Shown here piece by piece: positions 18,000-27,344 of a stretch of 64,000 nucleotides of DNA. The stretch's first letter is position 1. Every line of letters starts with the position of its first letter. A program made the translations under genes and the position numbers. The notes under the pieces were generated by a model, which did no database searches, was not told the origin of the DNA, and was given only the letters and a program-made list of their open reading frames with translations. This DNA is from an uncultured Bacteroidales bacterium (GTDB taxonomy: Bacteria > Bacteroidota > Bacteroidia > Bacteroidales > Paludibacteraceae): positions 62,001 to 126,000 of the forward strand of contig CAIWCC010000084.1 of NCBI GenBank assembly GCA_903911085.1. The letters run 5' to 3'.

Positions 18000-19724
18000 A
18001 TGATAAACACATGGATTTATAAAAAGCTATCAGAACAACAGATTGAAATTCAGACAAATATTGCTGATGAATTAACTGTTAGTCCTATATTAGCACAGTT
18101 GCTGGTTCAACGTGACATTTTCAATTTTGAAGATGCACGAAGTTTTTTCCGCCCCGATTTATCTAATCTGCACGATCCTTTTTTGATGAAGGACATGGAT
18201 AAAGCGGTAAGTAGATTGACTATGGCAATGCAAAAAAACGAGAAAATTCTTGTTTATGGCGATTATGATGTGGATGGAACCACTTCGGTATCATTAGTTT
18301 ATAAGTTCCTAAAACAGTTTTATGCAAATCTTGAATTTTATATTCCTGACCGATATACAGAAGGATATGGAATATCAATTTTAGGAATTGATTATGCTGC
18401 TGCTAATGATTTTAAACTAATAATAGCACTGGATTGTGGAATAAAAGCAATGCAAAAAATTAAATATGCATCTGATTTAGGCGTCGATTTTATAATTTGC
18501 GACCACCACACTCCAGATGCAGTTCTACCTGCCGCTGTGGCTGTACTCGACCCTAAACGTAATGATTGTAATTATCCATACAAGCATCTTTCGGGTTGTG
18601 GTGTAGGATTTAAGTTGATGCAAGCTTTTGCCATTACCAATAATATAGATTTTGTGCAACTTACCCCTTTGCTCGACTTGTTGGCTTTAAGTATTGCTTC
18701 CGATATAGTGCCAATAACTGGTGAAAATAGAATTCTAGCTTTTTTTGGTTTAAAACAAATTAATTCCAATCCAAGTGTTGGTTTGAAGGGAATTATTGAT
18801 GTATGTGGTCTGGCTGACAGAGAGATAACTATAAGCGATATAGTTTTCAAAATTGGACCGAGAATTAATGCATCAGGGCGCATGAAACAAGCATCGGAAG
18901 TAGTTGAATTGTTAGTTTCGGGCGATCATGCTTTTGCGAAGGAAAAGAGTGATACCATTAACGATTATAATAATGATCGTAAGGATTTGGATAAAGTGAT
19001 TACTGATGAAGCGATTGCAATTATTGATGCTGACGAAAGGTTCAAAAGTCGTAGATCTATTGTGGTTTATAAAGCCGATTGGCACAAAGGTGTAATTGGC
19101 ATTGTGGCTTCTCGGTTAATCGAAGAGTTTTACAAACCAAGCATCGTTCTAACTAATTCAAATGGTGTGGCTTCTGGTTCGGCGCGTTCTGTTTCAGGTT
19201 TCGATATTTATAAAGCTATTGATTCTTGTCGCGACTTACTCGATACTTTTGGGGGTCACATGTACGCTGCTGGATTGTCGATGAAAGAAGAAAACGTTGC
19301 TGCTTTTACCGAACGATTTGAAAAATACGTGTTTGAGAATATTCTTGAAGAGCAAACATATCCTCAAATTGAAATAGATGCAATACTTGAATTTAAAGAT
19401 ATTACTCCCAAATTTTTTAGAGTTTTAAAGCAGTTTGCACCTTTTGGTCCAGGCAATATGAAGCCAATATTTGCATCCAAAAATGTATTGGACTTTGGAA
19501 CAAGCCGATTAGTTGGAAAAGAGCAAGAACATTTAAAGTTAGAATTAGTTGATTCGAGCTCCGAAAATGTTATTAATGGTATTGCTTTTAGAATGCACGA
19601 ATATAACGCTCATCTTAAGGCACTTAATCCATTGGATATTTGCTACACATTGGAGGAAAATAATTTTAATGGAAATACAAATATTCAATTAATGATCAGA
19701 GATATTAAGATAGTTGAGAAATAA
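18000..19724 (+). CDS. recJ: Single-stranded-DNA-specific exonuclease RecJ
   Basis: RecJ digests single-stranded DNA 5'-3' in recombinational and mismatch repair. From the ATG at 18000 the protein has 574 residues; a longer frame from a TTG at 17982 adds only MIIKHT and is less likely. DHH-family motifs are clear: VYGDYDVDGTTS (about residues 85-96), the aspartate in LIIALDCG, CDHHTPD (167-173), and the SDIVPI region; the DHHA1 domain has VIGIVASRL and SGSARSVSGFDIY plus DTFGGHMYAAGLSM. The C-terminal OB-type domain contains FAPFGPGNMKPIFAS. Complete and typical. Confidence 0.96.
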   Translation: MINTWIYKKLSEQQIEIQTNIADELTVSPILAQLLVQRDIFNFEDARSFFRPDLSNLHDPFLMKDMDKAVSRLTMAMQKNEKILVYGDYDVDGTTSVSLVYKFLKQFYANLEFYIPDRYTEGYGISILGIDYAAANDFKLIIALDCGIKAMQKIKYASDLGVDFIICDHHTPDAVLPAAVAVLDPKRNDCNYPYKHLSGCGVGFKLMQAFAITNNIDFVQLTPLLDLLALSIASDIVPITGENRILAFFGLKQINSNPSVGLKGIIDVCGLADREITISDIVFKIGPRINASGRMKQASEVVELLVSGDHAFAKEKSDTINDYNNDRKDLDKVITDEAIAIIDADERFKSRRSIVVYKADWHKGVIGIVASRLIEEFYKPSIVLTNSNGVASGSARSVSGFDIYKAIDSCRDLLDTFGGHMYAAGLSMKEENVAAFTERFEKYVFENILEEQTYPQIEIDAILEFKDITPKFFRVLKQFAPFGPGNMKPIFASKNVLDFGTSRLVGKEQEHLKLELVDSSSENVINGIAFRMHEYNAHLKALNPLDICYTLEENNFNGNTNIQLMIRDIKIVEK

Positions 19725-19923
19725 TTACTAGTGTTAAATTTGCCTAATTAACTTACCTGGTTTATAATATTAAGGTGATTTTCGAGTTATTTTTAAAAAC
19801 AAGCAATTTTTTGTAAATATAAACTATGTTTTTTTTACGACATTCAATGAACTGTTCGATAATTAGGACGTTTACGTGCTTGTGAATAATTCTATTATTA
19901 ACAATATGTAAAATTAATCGGTT

Positions 19924-20463
19924 ATGACATCGAAGAACAAATTTCGCACTATCTTTTTATTGCTTACAATTCTGACTATCACTTTATTTGAAAGTTGCAC
20001 TACCGCCAATCCACCTGCCGATACTAGTTCTACTACGCCTGGACTTACTGTTTCGACCGTTACCACCACATCTAAGGGGAAATATGCGCCAAAAAATGTA
20101 GTTGCTATTTGGGTTGAGACTTCAGCTGGTGTTTATGTTAAATCGCTATTGATTAATGCTGGCCAAAGAAAATCCGATTTGACTAAATGGATGAGTATTT
20201 CAAAAGGTAATACCACAAACGCTACTACTGGCGCCACAAGAAATAGTCATGGCTTAATTACAGCAAGTTGGAATGGTACTAATACAAGTGGTATAATAAT
20301 GCCAAATGGAGATTATAAAGTATGTATGGAGTTGACAGAGAATGCCTCAAGTGGTGGTTATACTTCCTATACTTTCACAAAAGGAGCCGCCGAACAGGTA
20401 CAAACACCAGCAGCTGTTACTAATTTTGCTTCTATAGGAATTAAATGGGTGCCGCTTCAATAA
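19924..20463 (+). CDS. DUF2271-type secreted lipoprotein
   Basis: A 179-residue protein with a lipoprotein signal peptide (hydrophobic stretch then LFESC, Cys25 as lipidation site). After a Thr/Ser-rich linker comes the DUF2271 pattern KYAPKNVVAIWVETSAGVYVKSL with ...RNSHGLITASWNGT and MPNGDYKVCMELTE. DUF2271 proteins are periplasmic and often accompany flavin- or redox-related genes; no activity is established. It is 16 nt upstream of the GNAT gene and thus probably in one operon with ovoA. Confidence 0.78.
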   Translation: MTSKNKFRTIFLLLTILTITLFESCTTANPPADTSSTTPGLTVSTVTTTSKGKYAPKNVVAIWVETSAGVYVKSLLINAGQRKSDLTKWMSISKGNTTNATTGATRNSHGLITASWNGTNTSGIIMPNGDYKVCMELTENASSGGYTSYTFTKGAAEQVQTPAAVTNFASIGIKWVPLQ

Positions 20464-20479
20464 TCTGAAATTTTAGTAA

Positions 20480-21010
20480 ATGCATATTATTCAAACAAAT
20501 GATTCTGATTTTAAAAGCAAGATAATTTCGCTTTATGTTGAAACTTTTGCTACTGGCGAATCATCTCAGTTTATTGATTTGGATGAATTGAATAAGTATG
20601 TCGATTATATTTTCGAAAAAGGAAATATACTTGTTTGTGTTGATAATGAGAATATTATTGGAGCTTTGCTGAGCTGTCCACTTGCTTTTGATAACTTGTT
20701 ACCAGCTGAAATACGACAGAATTATTTTGTTGAAAAATGTGTTTATGTTGCTGAAATGATGGTTGTAGAACATGCGCGCGGTAATGGATTAGGAAAATTG
20801 TTGTTAAATAAATTTTTCGAAACTGTCAATATAGCATTATATACCGATGCTTTTATTCGTGTTTGGGATAAAAATTTACCAGCAATAGCTTTATATAAGA
20901 AGCTTGGATTTGAATTTGAAACGAGCATTGAGCAAACTAAAACAAAAGTAGATGGGAGTGGTACTTTTGTTATGAATAAATTGTATTTACACAAAAAAAT
21001 TACTGAATAA
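20480..21010 (+). CDS. GNAT-family N-acetyltransferase
   Basis: A 176-residue acetyl-CoA-dependent acyltransferase. The fold is recognisable from CVYVAEMMVVEHARGNGLGKLLLNKFFE, containing the acetyl-CoA pyrophosphate-binding loop R/Q-x-x-G-x-G/A (ARGNGLGK), and the C-terminal strand KNLPAIALYKKLGFEFE. The last base of its stop codon is the first base of the ovoA start codon (TAATG), so the two are translationally coupled. A role in ovothiol metabolism is suggested only by this coupling; the substrate is unknown. Confidence 0.85.
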   Translation: MHIIQTNDSDFKSKIISLYVETFATGESSQFIDLDELNKYVDYIFEKGNILVCVDNENIIGALLSCPLAFDNLLPAEIRQNYFVEKCVYVAEMMVVEHARGNGLGKLLLNKFFETVNIALYTDAFIRVWDKNLPAIALYKKLGFEFETSIEQTKTKVDGSGTFVMNKLYLHKKITE

Positions 21011-23109
21011 TGCAAAATCTATCAACGAGAACAATTGATTTACTTGGAGTTAATGCTGAAGATAAGCGTCACGAAATTCTTCAGTATTTTCAGAAAACAT
21101 GGGCAGTAGACGAAAAATTGTACACCCAATTGCTATCCGATGAAATATTTTACCATCGTGGAGATGCATTGCGTCATGTTCTTTTGTTTTATTTTGGACA
21201 TACAGCAGTTTTTTTTATCAATAAATTGTTTCTTGCAAAAATTATTGATGCTCGCATAAATCCTGAATTTGAGTCGATATTTGCAATCGGGGTTGACGAA
21301 ATGAGTTGGGATGACTTGAATGATAGACATTACAATTGGCCAACTGTAGATGCTGTCCGTGATTATCGTAATAAAGCTATGCAAGTAATTGAAAACGTGA
21401 TACTTACTACTCCAATTAATTTGCCGATTTCGTGGAATGATCCATTTTGGATTATCATTATGGGTATTGAACATGAACGAATTCATATTGAAACTTCGTC
21501 TGTACTTATTCGTCAACTTCCGTTGGAAGAGGTTATTGCTGGCCGTTTTGGAAATATTTGTTCTGAAAGAGGCATTGCTCCAACGAATGAATTTTTATCT
21601 GTTACGGGTTCAAAAATTCAATTAGGCAAAACATTTAATAACCCACTGTATGGTTGGGACAATGAATATGGCACATATTCTGAAGATGTTAAGGATTTCG
21701 AAGCATCGAAATTTTTGGTTTCTAATGGTGAATACTTGGCATTTGTAAATGATGGTGGCTATAAAAATCAAATTTTTTGGACAGAAGAGGGCTGGAATTG
21801 GTGTTCCTATAAACAAGCCGAGATGCCACTTTTCTGGAGAAAAAATGGTGATAACTATAATTTACGGTTAGTGGCCGAAGAAATATCTATGCCATGGAAT
21901 TGGCCTGTGGAAATTAATTACTTAGAAGCTAAGGCATTTTGTAATTGGAAAACTCAAAAAGAAGGAGAAATATATCGTTTGCCTACAGAAGCGGAGTGGG
22001 TGAGGTTAACTCAGATTTGCAACGTAGCTGACCAAATGGAATGGAAAACTGCACCAGGTAATATTAACTTGGAATATTTTACATCTCCATGTCCTGTTGA
22101 TAAATTTAAGAATGGTGATTTCTTTGATGTCATTGGTAATGTTTGGCAATGGACAGAAACGCCAATTACGGGTTATCCTGGCTTTAAAGTACATCCCATG
22201 TATGACGATTTCTCGACTCCAACTTTTGATGGAAAACATAATTTGATTAAAGGTGGTTCTTGGATTTCAACAGGAAATGAGGCTATTAGAGATTCACGTT
22301 ATGCTTTTCGCAGGCACTTTTATCAACACGCAGGATTTCGAATTGTGAAATCGGAAACTCCACTAGCAATTCACATTGATGAGTACGAAATGGATGTTGA
22401 AATTGCCAATTCATGTGAAAGTAATTGGTGTGATGCACTACAACCAAACTTTTCAGTTAAGTTGGCTGAAGTGGTAATAAAAGCATTTGAAAATCAGTCT
22501 GATATTAAAGTGTTGGATTTAAATGCCGATACTGGCAGAATGGCTTTTGAGTTGGCACAACATTTTAAAAATGTGACCGCGTTAGATTTTTCAGCGCGGT
22601 TTATTCGTATGCCAATTCAATTGCAAGAAAAAGGATTTATCAGATATATTGTAGAAGATGATGGCGAACTGGTTTTTTATCGCGATGTGCTCCTTTCCAA
22701 AATGGGTCTTGAAAGTGGTAAGCTAAATATTCAATTTATGCAAGCCGACGCCAACAATTTGAAACCAATTTTCAGTGGATATGATTTAATCATAGTACCA
22801 AATCTAATTGAAGAACTTATTTGTCCAATTTTGTTTTTGAAAACAATTCACGAAAGGTTGAATGAAAATGGAACACTCATAATAGCAAGTACTTACCAGT
22901 GGGAAAATAATCAAGTTAAACGGGAACACTGGCCTGGTGGTTTCAAAAAAGATGGGGAGCCCGTTTCTTCGTTCGAAGGAATGAGTATTATTTTGAATGA
23001 GCATTTTACACCAATTGACACACCTTTCGATTTACCAATAATAATTCGTAAATCTTCACGTATCAAGGAATACCGTTTGTCGGAGGTTAGTTTTTGGAAA
23101 AAGAAGTAA
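21010..23109 (+). CDS. ovoA: OvoA, 5-histidylcysteine sulfoxide synthase / mercaptohistidine N-methyltransferase
   Basis: OvoA is a non-haem iron enzyme that joins cysteine and histidine in the first step of ovothiol A synthesis; its methyltransferase domain carries out the final N-methylation. The 699 residues show the expected order: a DinB-like domain with the iron ligands His64 and H-x-x-x-H-x-E (HERIHIE, His155/His159), an FGE/sulfatase-modifying-type domain (about 190-450; RLPTEAEWVRL, GNVWQWTETP, KGGSWISTGNEAIRDSRYAFRRHF) and a class I methyltransferase domain (about 480-699; VLDLNADTGRMAFELAQ). Coupled to a GNAT gene upstream. Convergent with aroK, 16 nt apart. No ovoB-like lyase gene is in the window. 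Confidence 0.93.
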   Translation: MQNLSTRTIDLLGVNAEDKRHEILQYFQKTWAVDEKLYTQLLSDEIFYHRGDALRHVLLFYFGHTAVFFINKLFLAKIIDARINPEFESIFAIGVDEMSWDDLNDRHYNWPTVDAVRDYRNKAMQVIENVILTTPINLPISWNDPFWIIIMGIEHERIHIETSSVLIRQLPLEEVIAGRFGNICSERGIAPTNEFLSVTGSKIQLGKTFNNPLYGWDNEYGTYSEDVKDFEASKFLVSNGEYLAFVNDGGYKNQIFWTEEGWNWCSYKQAEMPLFWRKNGDNYNLRLVAEEISMPWNWPVEINYLEAKAFCNWKTQKEGEIYRLPTEAEWVRLTQICNVADQMEWKTAPGNINLEYFTSPCPVDKFKNGDFFDVIGNVWQWTETPITGYPGFKVHPMYDDFSTPTFDGKHNLIKGGSWISTGNEAIRDSRYAFRRHFYQHAGFRIVKSETPLAIHIDEYEMDVEIANSCESNWCDALQPNFSVKLAEVVIKAFENQSDIKVLDLNADTGRMAFELAQHFKNVTALDFSARFIRMPIQLQEKGFIRYIVEDDGELVFYRDVLLSKMGLESGKLNIQFMQADANNLKPIFSGYDLIIVPNLIEELICPILFLKTIHERLNENGTLIIASTYQWENNQVKREHWPGGFKKDGEPVSSFEGMSIILNEHFTPIDTPFDLPIIIRKSSRIKEYRLSEVSFWKKK

Positions 23110-23125
23110 TTTTATTGTTGATTAG

Positions 23126-23638
23126 TTAATTGAGTTTGACATAATCGCAGATATTGTTAACAATTTCCTTTTCGGAGCCATGTAGGCTCAGAGTAGCTTG
23201 ATTGTAGAAAGGCTCACGCTTTAAAAGTCCGTCAGCAATAAATTGACGTAACTCATTTGCATTTTTATTAGCTAAAAGTGGGCGTTTATTTACTTTGAAA
23301 GACTCTAATCGGATGGCTAATTCTTCAGTGGTGAGCTTTAAATAGATGGTTAGACCTTTGGAATTCATGTAATTGATATTGTCGAAAAAACATGGTGCGC
23401 CACCTCCAGTAGAAATAATAACATTTGTAAATTCAGCTACTTCGTGCAAACATTTCTTCTCTAATACTCTAAATTCATTTTCGCCAACTTCGTTAAATAT
23501 GTCATTAATAGATTTGAATTGCTGTTCTTCTATTCGTGCATCCATATCCACAAAACTGTAATTAAGACGGTTGGCCAGCATTTTACCTATGGTAGTTTTG
23601 CCCGAACCCATGTATCCGATTAAAAAAATTCTATTCAT
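23126..23638 (-). CDS. aroK: Shikimate kinase
   Basis: A 170-residue P-loop kinase that phosphorylates shikimate at the 3-hydroxyl in aromatic amino acid and chorismate synthesis. It has the Walker A motif GYMGSGKTT (Lys14), the shikimate/Mg contacts FVDMDARIE (Asp31/Asp33), the ISTGGGAPCF glycine motif and the lid/adenine segment NKRPLLANK. Length and motifs are standard. No clear promoter is seen in the 140 nt upstream that separate it from xerD. Confidence 0.96.
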   Translation of the reverse strand: MNRIFLIGYMGSGKTTIGKMLANRLNYSFVDMDARIEEQQFKSINDIFNEVGENEFRVLEKKCLHEVAEFTNVIISTGGGAPCFFDNINYMNSKGLTIYLKLTTEELAIRLESFKVNKRPLLANKNANELRQFIADGLLKREPFYNQATLSLHGSEKEIVNNICDYVKLN

Positions 23639-23778
23639 TTATTTGGTTTTTTTTGTAACATAAAAATTACGATAATAAACATTATTCATAATCTACACTT
23701 CGAATTTGGTAAAGTGTTGATAAACTTCGTCTTGTCTTTACTTTTTGTTCTAATGTCTTTAATTATATCTCTTTTAAT

Positions 23779-24675
23779 TTACGCTTTTCCTTTATTCATA
23801 GGATGACATTCTAATATTGTTTTTCTTAAAAAATGGACATCGATATGCGTATAAAGTTCTGTAGTAGTGATAGACTCATGACCTAACAATTGTTGAATGG
23901 CACGCAAATTTGCCCCGTTTTCGAGCAAGTGTGTTGCAAATGAGTGTCTAAACGTATGAGGACTAACATTTTTATGTATACCTGCTATAACCGCCAAATC
24001 TTTTACAATCGTAAAAATCATTGCACGAGTGAGTTTAGAACCTCTACGATTCAAAAATAAGAAATCTTCCTGTCCTTTTTTGATATTCAGCACATTACGG
24101 TCAATTTTCCAATATCCAATTTGTTCTATTGCTTCGGGCGAGAGTGGCACTAGCCGTTGTTTACTTCCTTTTCCTTCCACAAGCATATATCCTTCATTGA
24201 TATATAATTTAGATAACTGTAAACCAATAAGTTCCGATACTCTCAGTCCAGAACCATAAAGTACCTCCACTATTGCTTTGTTGCGTTGACCTTCTGGTTT
24301 GGAAAGGTCAATAGCCTTTACAATATCGTTAATCTCGCTAACTGTCAATACTTCGGGTAAACGTAGGCCAATTTTAGGGCTTTCGAGTAATTCAGTAGGA
24401 TCATCATTGCGATAATTTTTGTAAATCAAAAAGTGATAAAATGATTTGATGCTCGATAGAATGCGTGCTTGCGAACGTGGATGAATGCCCAAACTGCTAA
24501 TTTCGATGATAAAATCACGCAAAATTTCGGTAGTGCCCATTTCCAATGCAATATGAATATCAGCTAAATAACTCGACAGTTTGAGCAAATCTAGTTCGTA
24601 AGCTTCAACCGTGTTATTTGATAATGATTTTTCAAGTTTTAAGTATAAATGATATTCATCTAAAATTGGGAGCAT
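23779..24675 (-). CDS. xerD: Tyrosine recombinase XerD
   Basis: A 298-residue site-specific recombinase; with its partner XerC-type protein it resolves chromosome dimers at dif. The N-terminal SAM-like core-binding domain (about 1-105) precedes the catalytic domain with Arg145 (GSGLRVSEL), Lys169, His240/Arg243 (HTFRHSFATHL), His266 (LLGHES) and the nucleophile Tyr275 (LYTHI). The length and complete catalytic set point to the housekeeping enzyme and not an integrase; no attachment site is visible nearby. Confidence 0.92.
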   Translation of the reverse strand: MLPILDEYHLYLKLEKSLSNNTVEAYELDLLKLSSYLADIHIALEMGTTEILRDFIIEISSLGIHPRSQARILSSIKSFYHFLIYKNYRNDDPTELLESPKIGLRLPEVLTVSEINDIVKAIDLSKPEGQRNKAIVEVLYGSGLRVSELIGLQLSKLYINEGYMLVEGKGSKQRLVPLSPEAIEQIGYWKIDRNVLNIKKGQEDFLFLNRRGSKLTRAMIFTIVKDLAVIAGIHKNVSPHTFRHSFATHLLENGANLRAIQQLLGHESITTTELYTHIDVHFLRKTILECHPMNKGKA

Positions 24676-24732
24676 AGTAAATTTTTATATTCAATAATTT
24701 GATTGCGCAAAATTACTAAATATAATTTTAAA

Positions 24733-24770
24733 ACAACAATGATAAATCATTTTGGATTTATCATTATTGT
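24733..24770. terminator. Bidirectional hairpin between xerD and the glycoside hydrolase cluster
   Basis: A 16-bp inverted repeat with one mismatch (24733-24748 and 24755-24770, 6-nt loop) lies 159 nt beyond the stop of the GH43-like gene. It is well placed to terminate the leftward glycoside hydrolase operon and insulate xerD. Confidence 0.65.
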
Positions 24771-24928
24771 AACACTGCTTTGTGGAGAATCACTCAGTTT
24801 TATTAATGAACATCGAATGTAGGTCAAAAATTGAGTATTTTTTAATAGAATGCTAATTTCGTTGCAGCTTAATTTTGGTTTGTATAATTGGTTGATTTAC
24901 TGAGAATAATTTTATTTTGAAATATAAA

Positions 24929-25933
24929 TTATTTCAAAGAAGGTCCATTCTTAGACCAGAAGACTTCAACATTAGAGAGCAACCAAGTTTTACCATTATC
25001 GTTATTGCCTTGATAAAAAAGGAAAGAGGTTTTACCGTTGTCGAAAATATGTGGATGCCCCGATTCGCTTGAGTTCCAAGTACCTTTTTTTCCGTTGGCA
25101 AGAAAAGGTTTGTCGAAACATTTTTTCCAGTTAATACCATCAGCACTTTCAGCAACCCCAATTTGTTGAGGTGCATTGTTATAGTTGGCAGCATAAAACA
25201 TATACAACTTGCCATTGCGATGAATAATTGAAGCACCTTCAGTACAATTTCCTTCCCAAGGGTATTCCAGTTTCAGTATTGGTTCGTTGCTAATTTGAGT
25301 CCATGTTTCCCGGTTGAAATTGGTATTAATGGGTGCAGTAGCTACGCCCATTATTTGCTGTTGATATTTAGGGTCGCGGGTAGCAAAATAAAGGAAATAT
25401 TTACCTTTGAATTTTGTAATTTCCACATCTATTGCTCGTCCGCAATTCCAAGAACCACTAGCTCTGAAAATAGGATTTGTTGGATTTTGGTCAAACGTAA
25501 GTCCATCGGAAGAAACAGCATGGCATATAGCATCTTTTGCTCCATTGCCATAGGTTTGATAAAAAAGGTGCACTTTTCCTTTGATAACCAATGCACATGG
25601 GGCACAAATCCCATTCTGCTCAGCTGCAAAAAGTGGAGCTTTAGTGAAATTTACATCATTTATTCTTTTCCAATCGACAAGATTTTTGCTTTCGGCAATG
25701 GCAATACTCCAACCCGAACCTCCACCAATCGCTTTTTTTGCTGGAATGGTGTAGTACATCAAATATCTATTGCCAAATTTTATGACATGCGGATCTTTTG
25801 TAAAAGGAACTCCTATACGTGTTGTGTCACCAAACATCATGCGCGGCAAAGTGTTTTGAGCTAATGTGTTACCTGAGAATAGAAAAGAAATAATGATAAA
25901 TGATAAAACGATAGAATCTAGTTTGCGAAACAT
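24929..25933 (-). CDS. Secreted GH43-like five-bladed propeller glycosidase, no T9SS tail
   Basis: A 334-residue secreted protein. A longer frame starts at 25984 but overlaps the upstream gene; the start at 25933 (MFRKLDSIVLSF...) gives a standard signal peptide (cut near NTLAQ). The body is a GH43/GH32-like beta-propeller: KDPHVIKFGNRYLMYYT (first acidic residue), WNCGRAIDVEITKF (second) and WEGNCTEGASIIHRNGKLYMFY (glutamate). Conserved cysteines occur in GICAPCA, WNCG and GNCTEG. It is a close paralogue of the upstream protein (25944-27212) but ends right after the propeller (SKNGPSLK). Last gene of the cluster; arabinose- or galactose-type substrates are a guess. Confidence 0.75.
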   Translation of the reverse strand: MFRKLDSIVLSFIIISFLFSGNTLAQNTLPRMMFGDTTRIGVPFTKDPHVIKFGNRYLMYYTIPAKKAIGGGSGWSIAIAESKNLVDWKRINDVNFTKAPLFAAEQNGICAPCALVIKGKVHLFYQTYGNGAKDAICHAVSSDGLTFDQNPTNPIFRASGSWNCGRAIDVEITKFKGKYFLYFATRDPKYQQQIMGVATAPINTNFNRETWTQISNEPILKLEYPWEGNCTEGASIIHRNGKLYMFYAANYNNAPQQIGVAESADGINWKKCFDKPFLANGKKGTWNSSESGHPHIFDNGKTSFLFYQGNNDNGKTWLLSNVEVFWSKNGPSLK

Positions 25934-25943
25934 AAAATTGTGT

Positions 25944-27212
25944 TTATTTGATAATAAATTTTTTAGAAAGCGTTTTGACACCATTATTCAATTTGCAAAG
26001 ATACACACCAGATTTGAGATATAAAATAGGAATAAAAGTTGTTTTTTCGGATTGAAGCAAATAGTTGCCTATATTTCTGCCCGAGATGTCAAATAATTCA
26101 ACTTTGGCATTTTGAATAGAAGGTGCGCTTATTTGTAAAACACCTGTTTGATATGATACTGTAATTTGACTATCATCATTCAGTTTCTCCAATGCAGTAA
26201 CAGGTGTTTTTGACGGGCCGTTAGCACCCCAGTAAATTTCTATTTGCGACAACCACCAGGTTTTGCCTCCATCATTATTACCTTGGTAAAATAAAAAAGA
26301 TTGTTTGCCATCCATATCAAAGATGCCTGGGTGACCAGATTCACTTTTATTCCAAGTTCCATTGGCACCATTTGCTAGAAATGGTGTTGTCGAAGGTTTT
26401 GTCCATGTTAAACCATCAGTACTTACTGCCACGCCAATTTGTTGAGGTGCATTGTTGTAATTACCAGCATAAAACATATATAACTTGCCATTTCGTTGAA
26501 TGATAGATGCACCTTCAGTACAATTACCTTCCCATGAATATTCGGGAATTACAATGGCCGCTGTACAAGCCATAGTCCAAACTGATTTATTAAAAGTAGT
26601 TGTTGTGTCGGGCGCAGTAGCCACACCTGTAATTTGTTTTACATAAGCAGGATCGCGAGTTGCAAAATACAAGTAATACTTATTGCCAAAGTGGAAAATT
26701 TCTGCATCAATAGCACGTCCACAATTCCAAGTGCCTGTAGGTTTAAAAATTGGATTGGTAGTATTGCGTGTAAAATGAATAGCATCAGTTGACCATGCAT
26801 GGCAAATAGCATCGCCAGCACCGTTTCCATAAGTTTGGTAAAAAAGTTGAATTTTGCCGTTGAAAACTTTGGCACAAGGTGCGCAAATGCCTTTGGACTC
26901 GAACGAGTAAGCAGAATTTGCAGCTATTTCACCCACTTTAGTCCAATGTTCAAGATCGTAACTTTCAGCTATGCCCATTCCCCAACCAGAACTTCCAGGT
27001 GAACCATTGGTAGAAGCGCCACAGATTGAATAATACATATAAAAGCGGTCGACCCAAAAAATAACTGAGGGGTCTTTAGCAAATGGTTTTGCAACCCCTG
27101 CCGCATCTTTTATTCGTGAGTAATCGGCAAAATACATTGTTGGCGTCACCATTTGTGCGGCTGCCACTAGAAACTGAAACATAAATAAAATTGAGAAAAT
27201 TGAATTTTTCAT
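25944..27212 (-). CDS. Secreted GH43-like propeller glycosidase with T9SS sorting domain
   Basis: A 422-residue paralogue of the next gene downstream. Signal peptide (SILFMFQFLVAAAQ), then the same propeller with KDPSVIFWVDRFYMYYS, WNCGRAIDAEIFHFG and WEGNCTEGASIIQRNGKLYMFY, including the shared cysteines. Unlike its partner it continues with a linker and a T9SS type A tail (VELFDISGRNIGNYLL... GVYLCKLNNG... KKFIIK), so it should be exported across the outer membrane and probably anchored. Ten nucleotides separate it from the partner's chosen start. Confidence 0.75.
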   Translation of the reverse strand: MKNSIFSILFMFQFLVAAAQMVTPTMYFADYSRIKDAAGVAKPFAKDPSVIFWVDRFYMYYSICGASTNGSPGSSGWGMGIAESYDLEHWTKVGEIAANSAYSFESKGICAPCAKVFNGKIQLFYQTYGNGAGDAICHAWSTDAIHFTRNTTNPIFKPTGTWNCGRAIDAEIFHFGNKYYLYFATRDPAYVKQITGVATAPDTTTTFNKSVWTMACTAAIVIPEYSWEGNCTEGASIIQRNGKLYMFYAGNYNNAPQQIGVAVSTDGLTWTKPSTTPFLANGANGTWNKSESGHPGIFDMDGKQSFLFYQGNNDGGKTWWLSQIEIYWGANGPSKTPVTALEKLNDDSQITVSYQTGVLQISAPSIQNAKVELFDISGRNIGNYLLQSEKTTFIPILYLKSGVYLCKLNNGVKTLSKKFIIK

Positions 27213-27344
27213 TTGTAATTTTTAGATTTTTGAATTGAAATAAAATTTTTTTCTTGTATTTGATTTATAATTATTGTTCTAATATAGTTTTTCTATTCAT
27301 GAACAATATCTTGAATTTACTAAAACTCTACATTTAATTTGATA

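Noticed and set aside
23779-24675. xerD as an integrase marking a genomic island
   Set aside because: The protein has the compact 298-residue XerC/D architecture, lies among housekeeping genes, and no direct repeats or att-like site were found, including at the tRNA-Arg 3' end.
25934-25984. N-terminal extension of the GH43-like protein to 25984
   Set aside because: It would overlap the upstream gene by about 40 nt and push the signal peptide inwards; the internal Met at 25933 gives a standard signal peptide.
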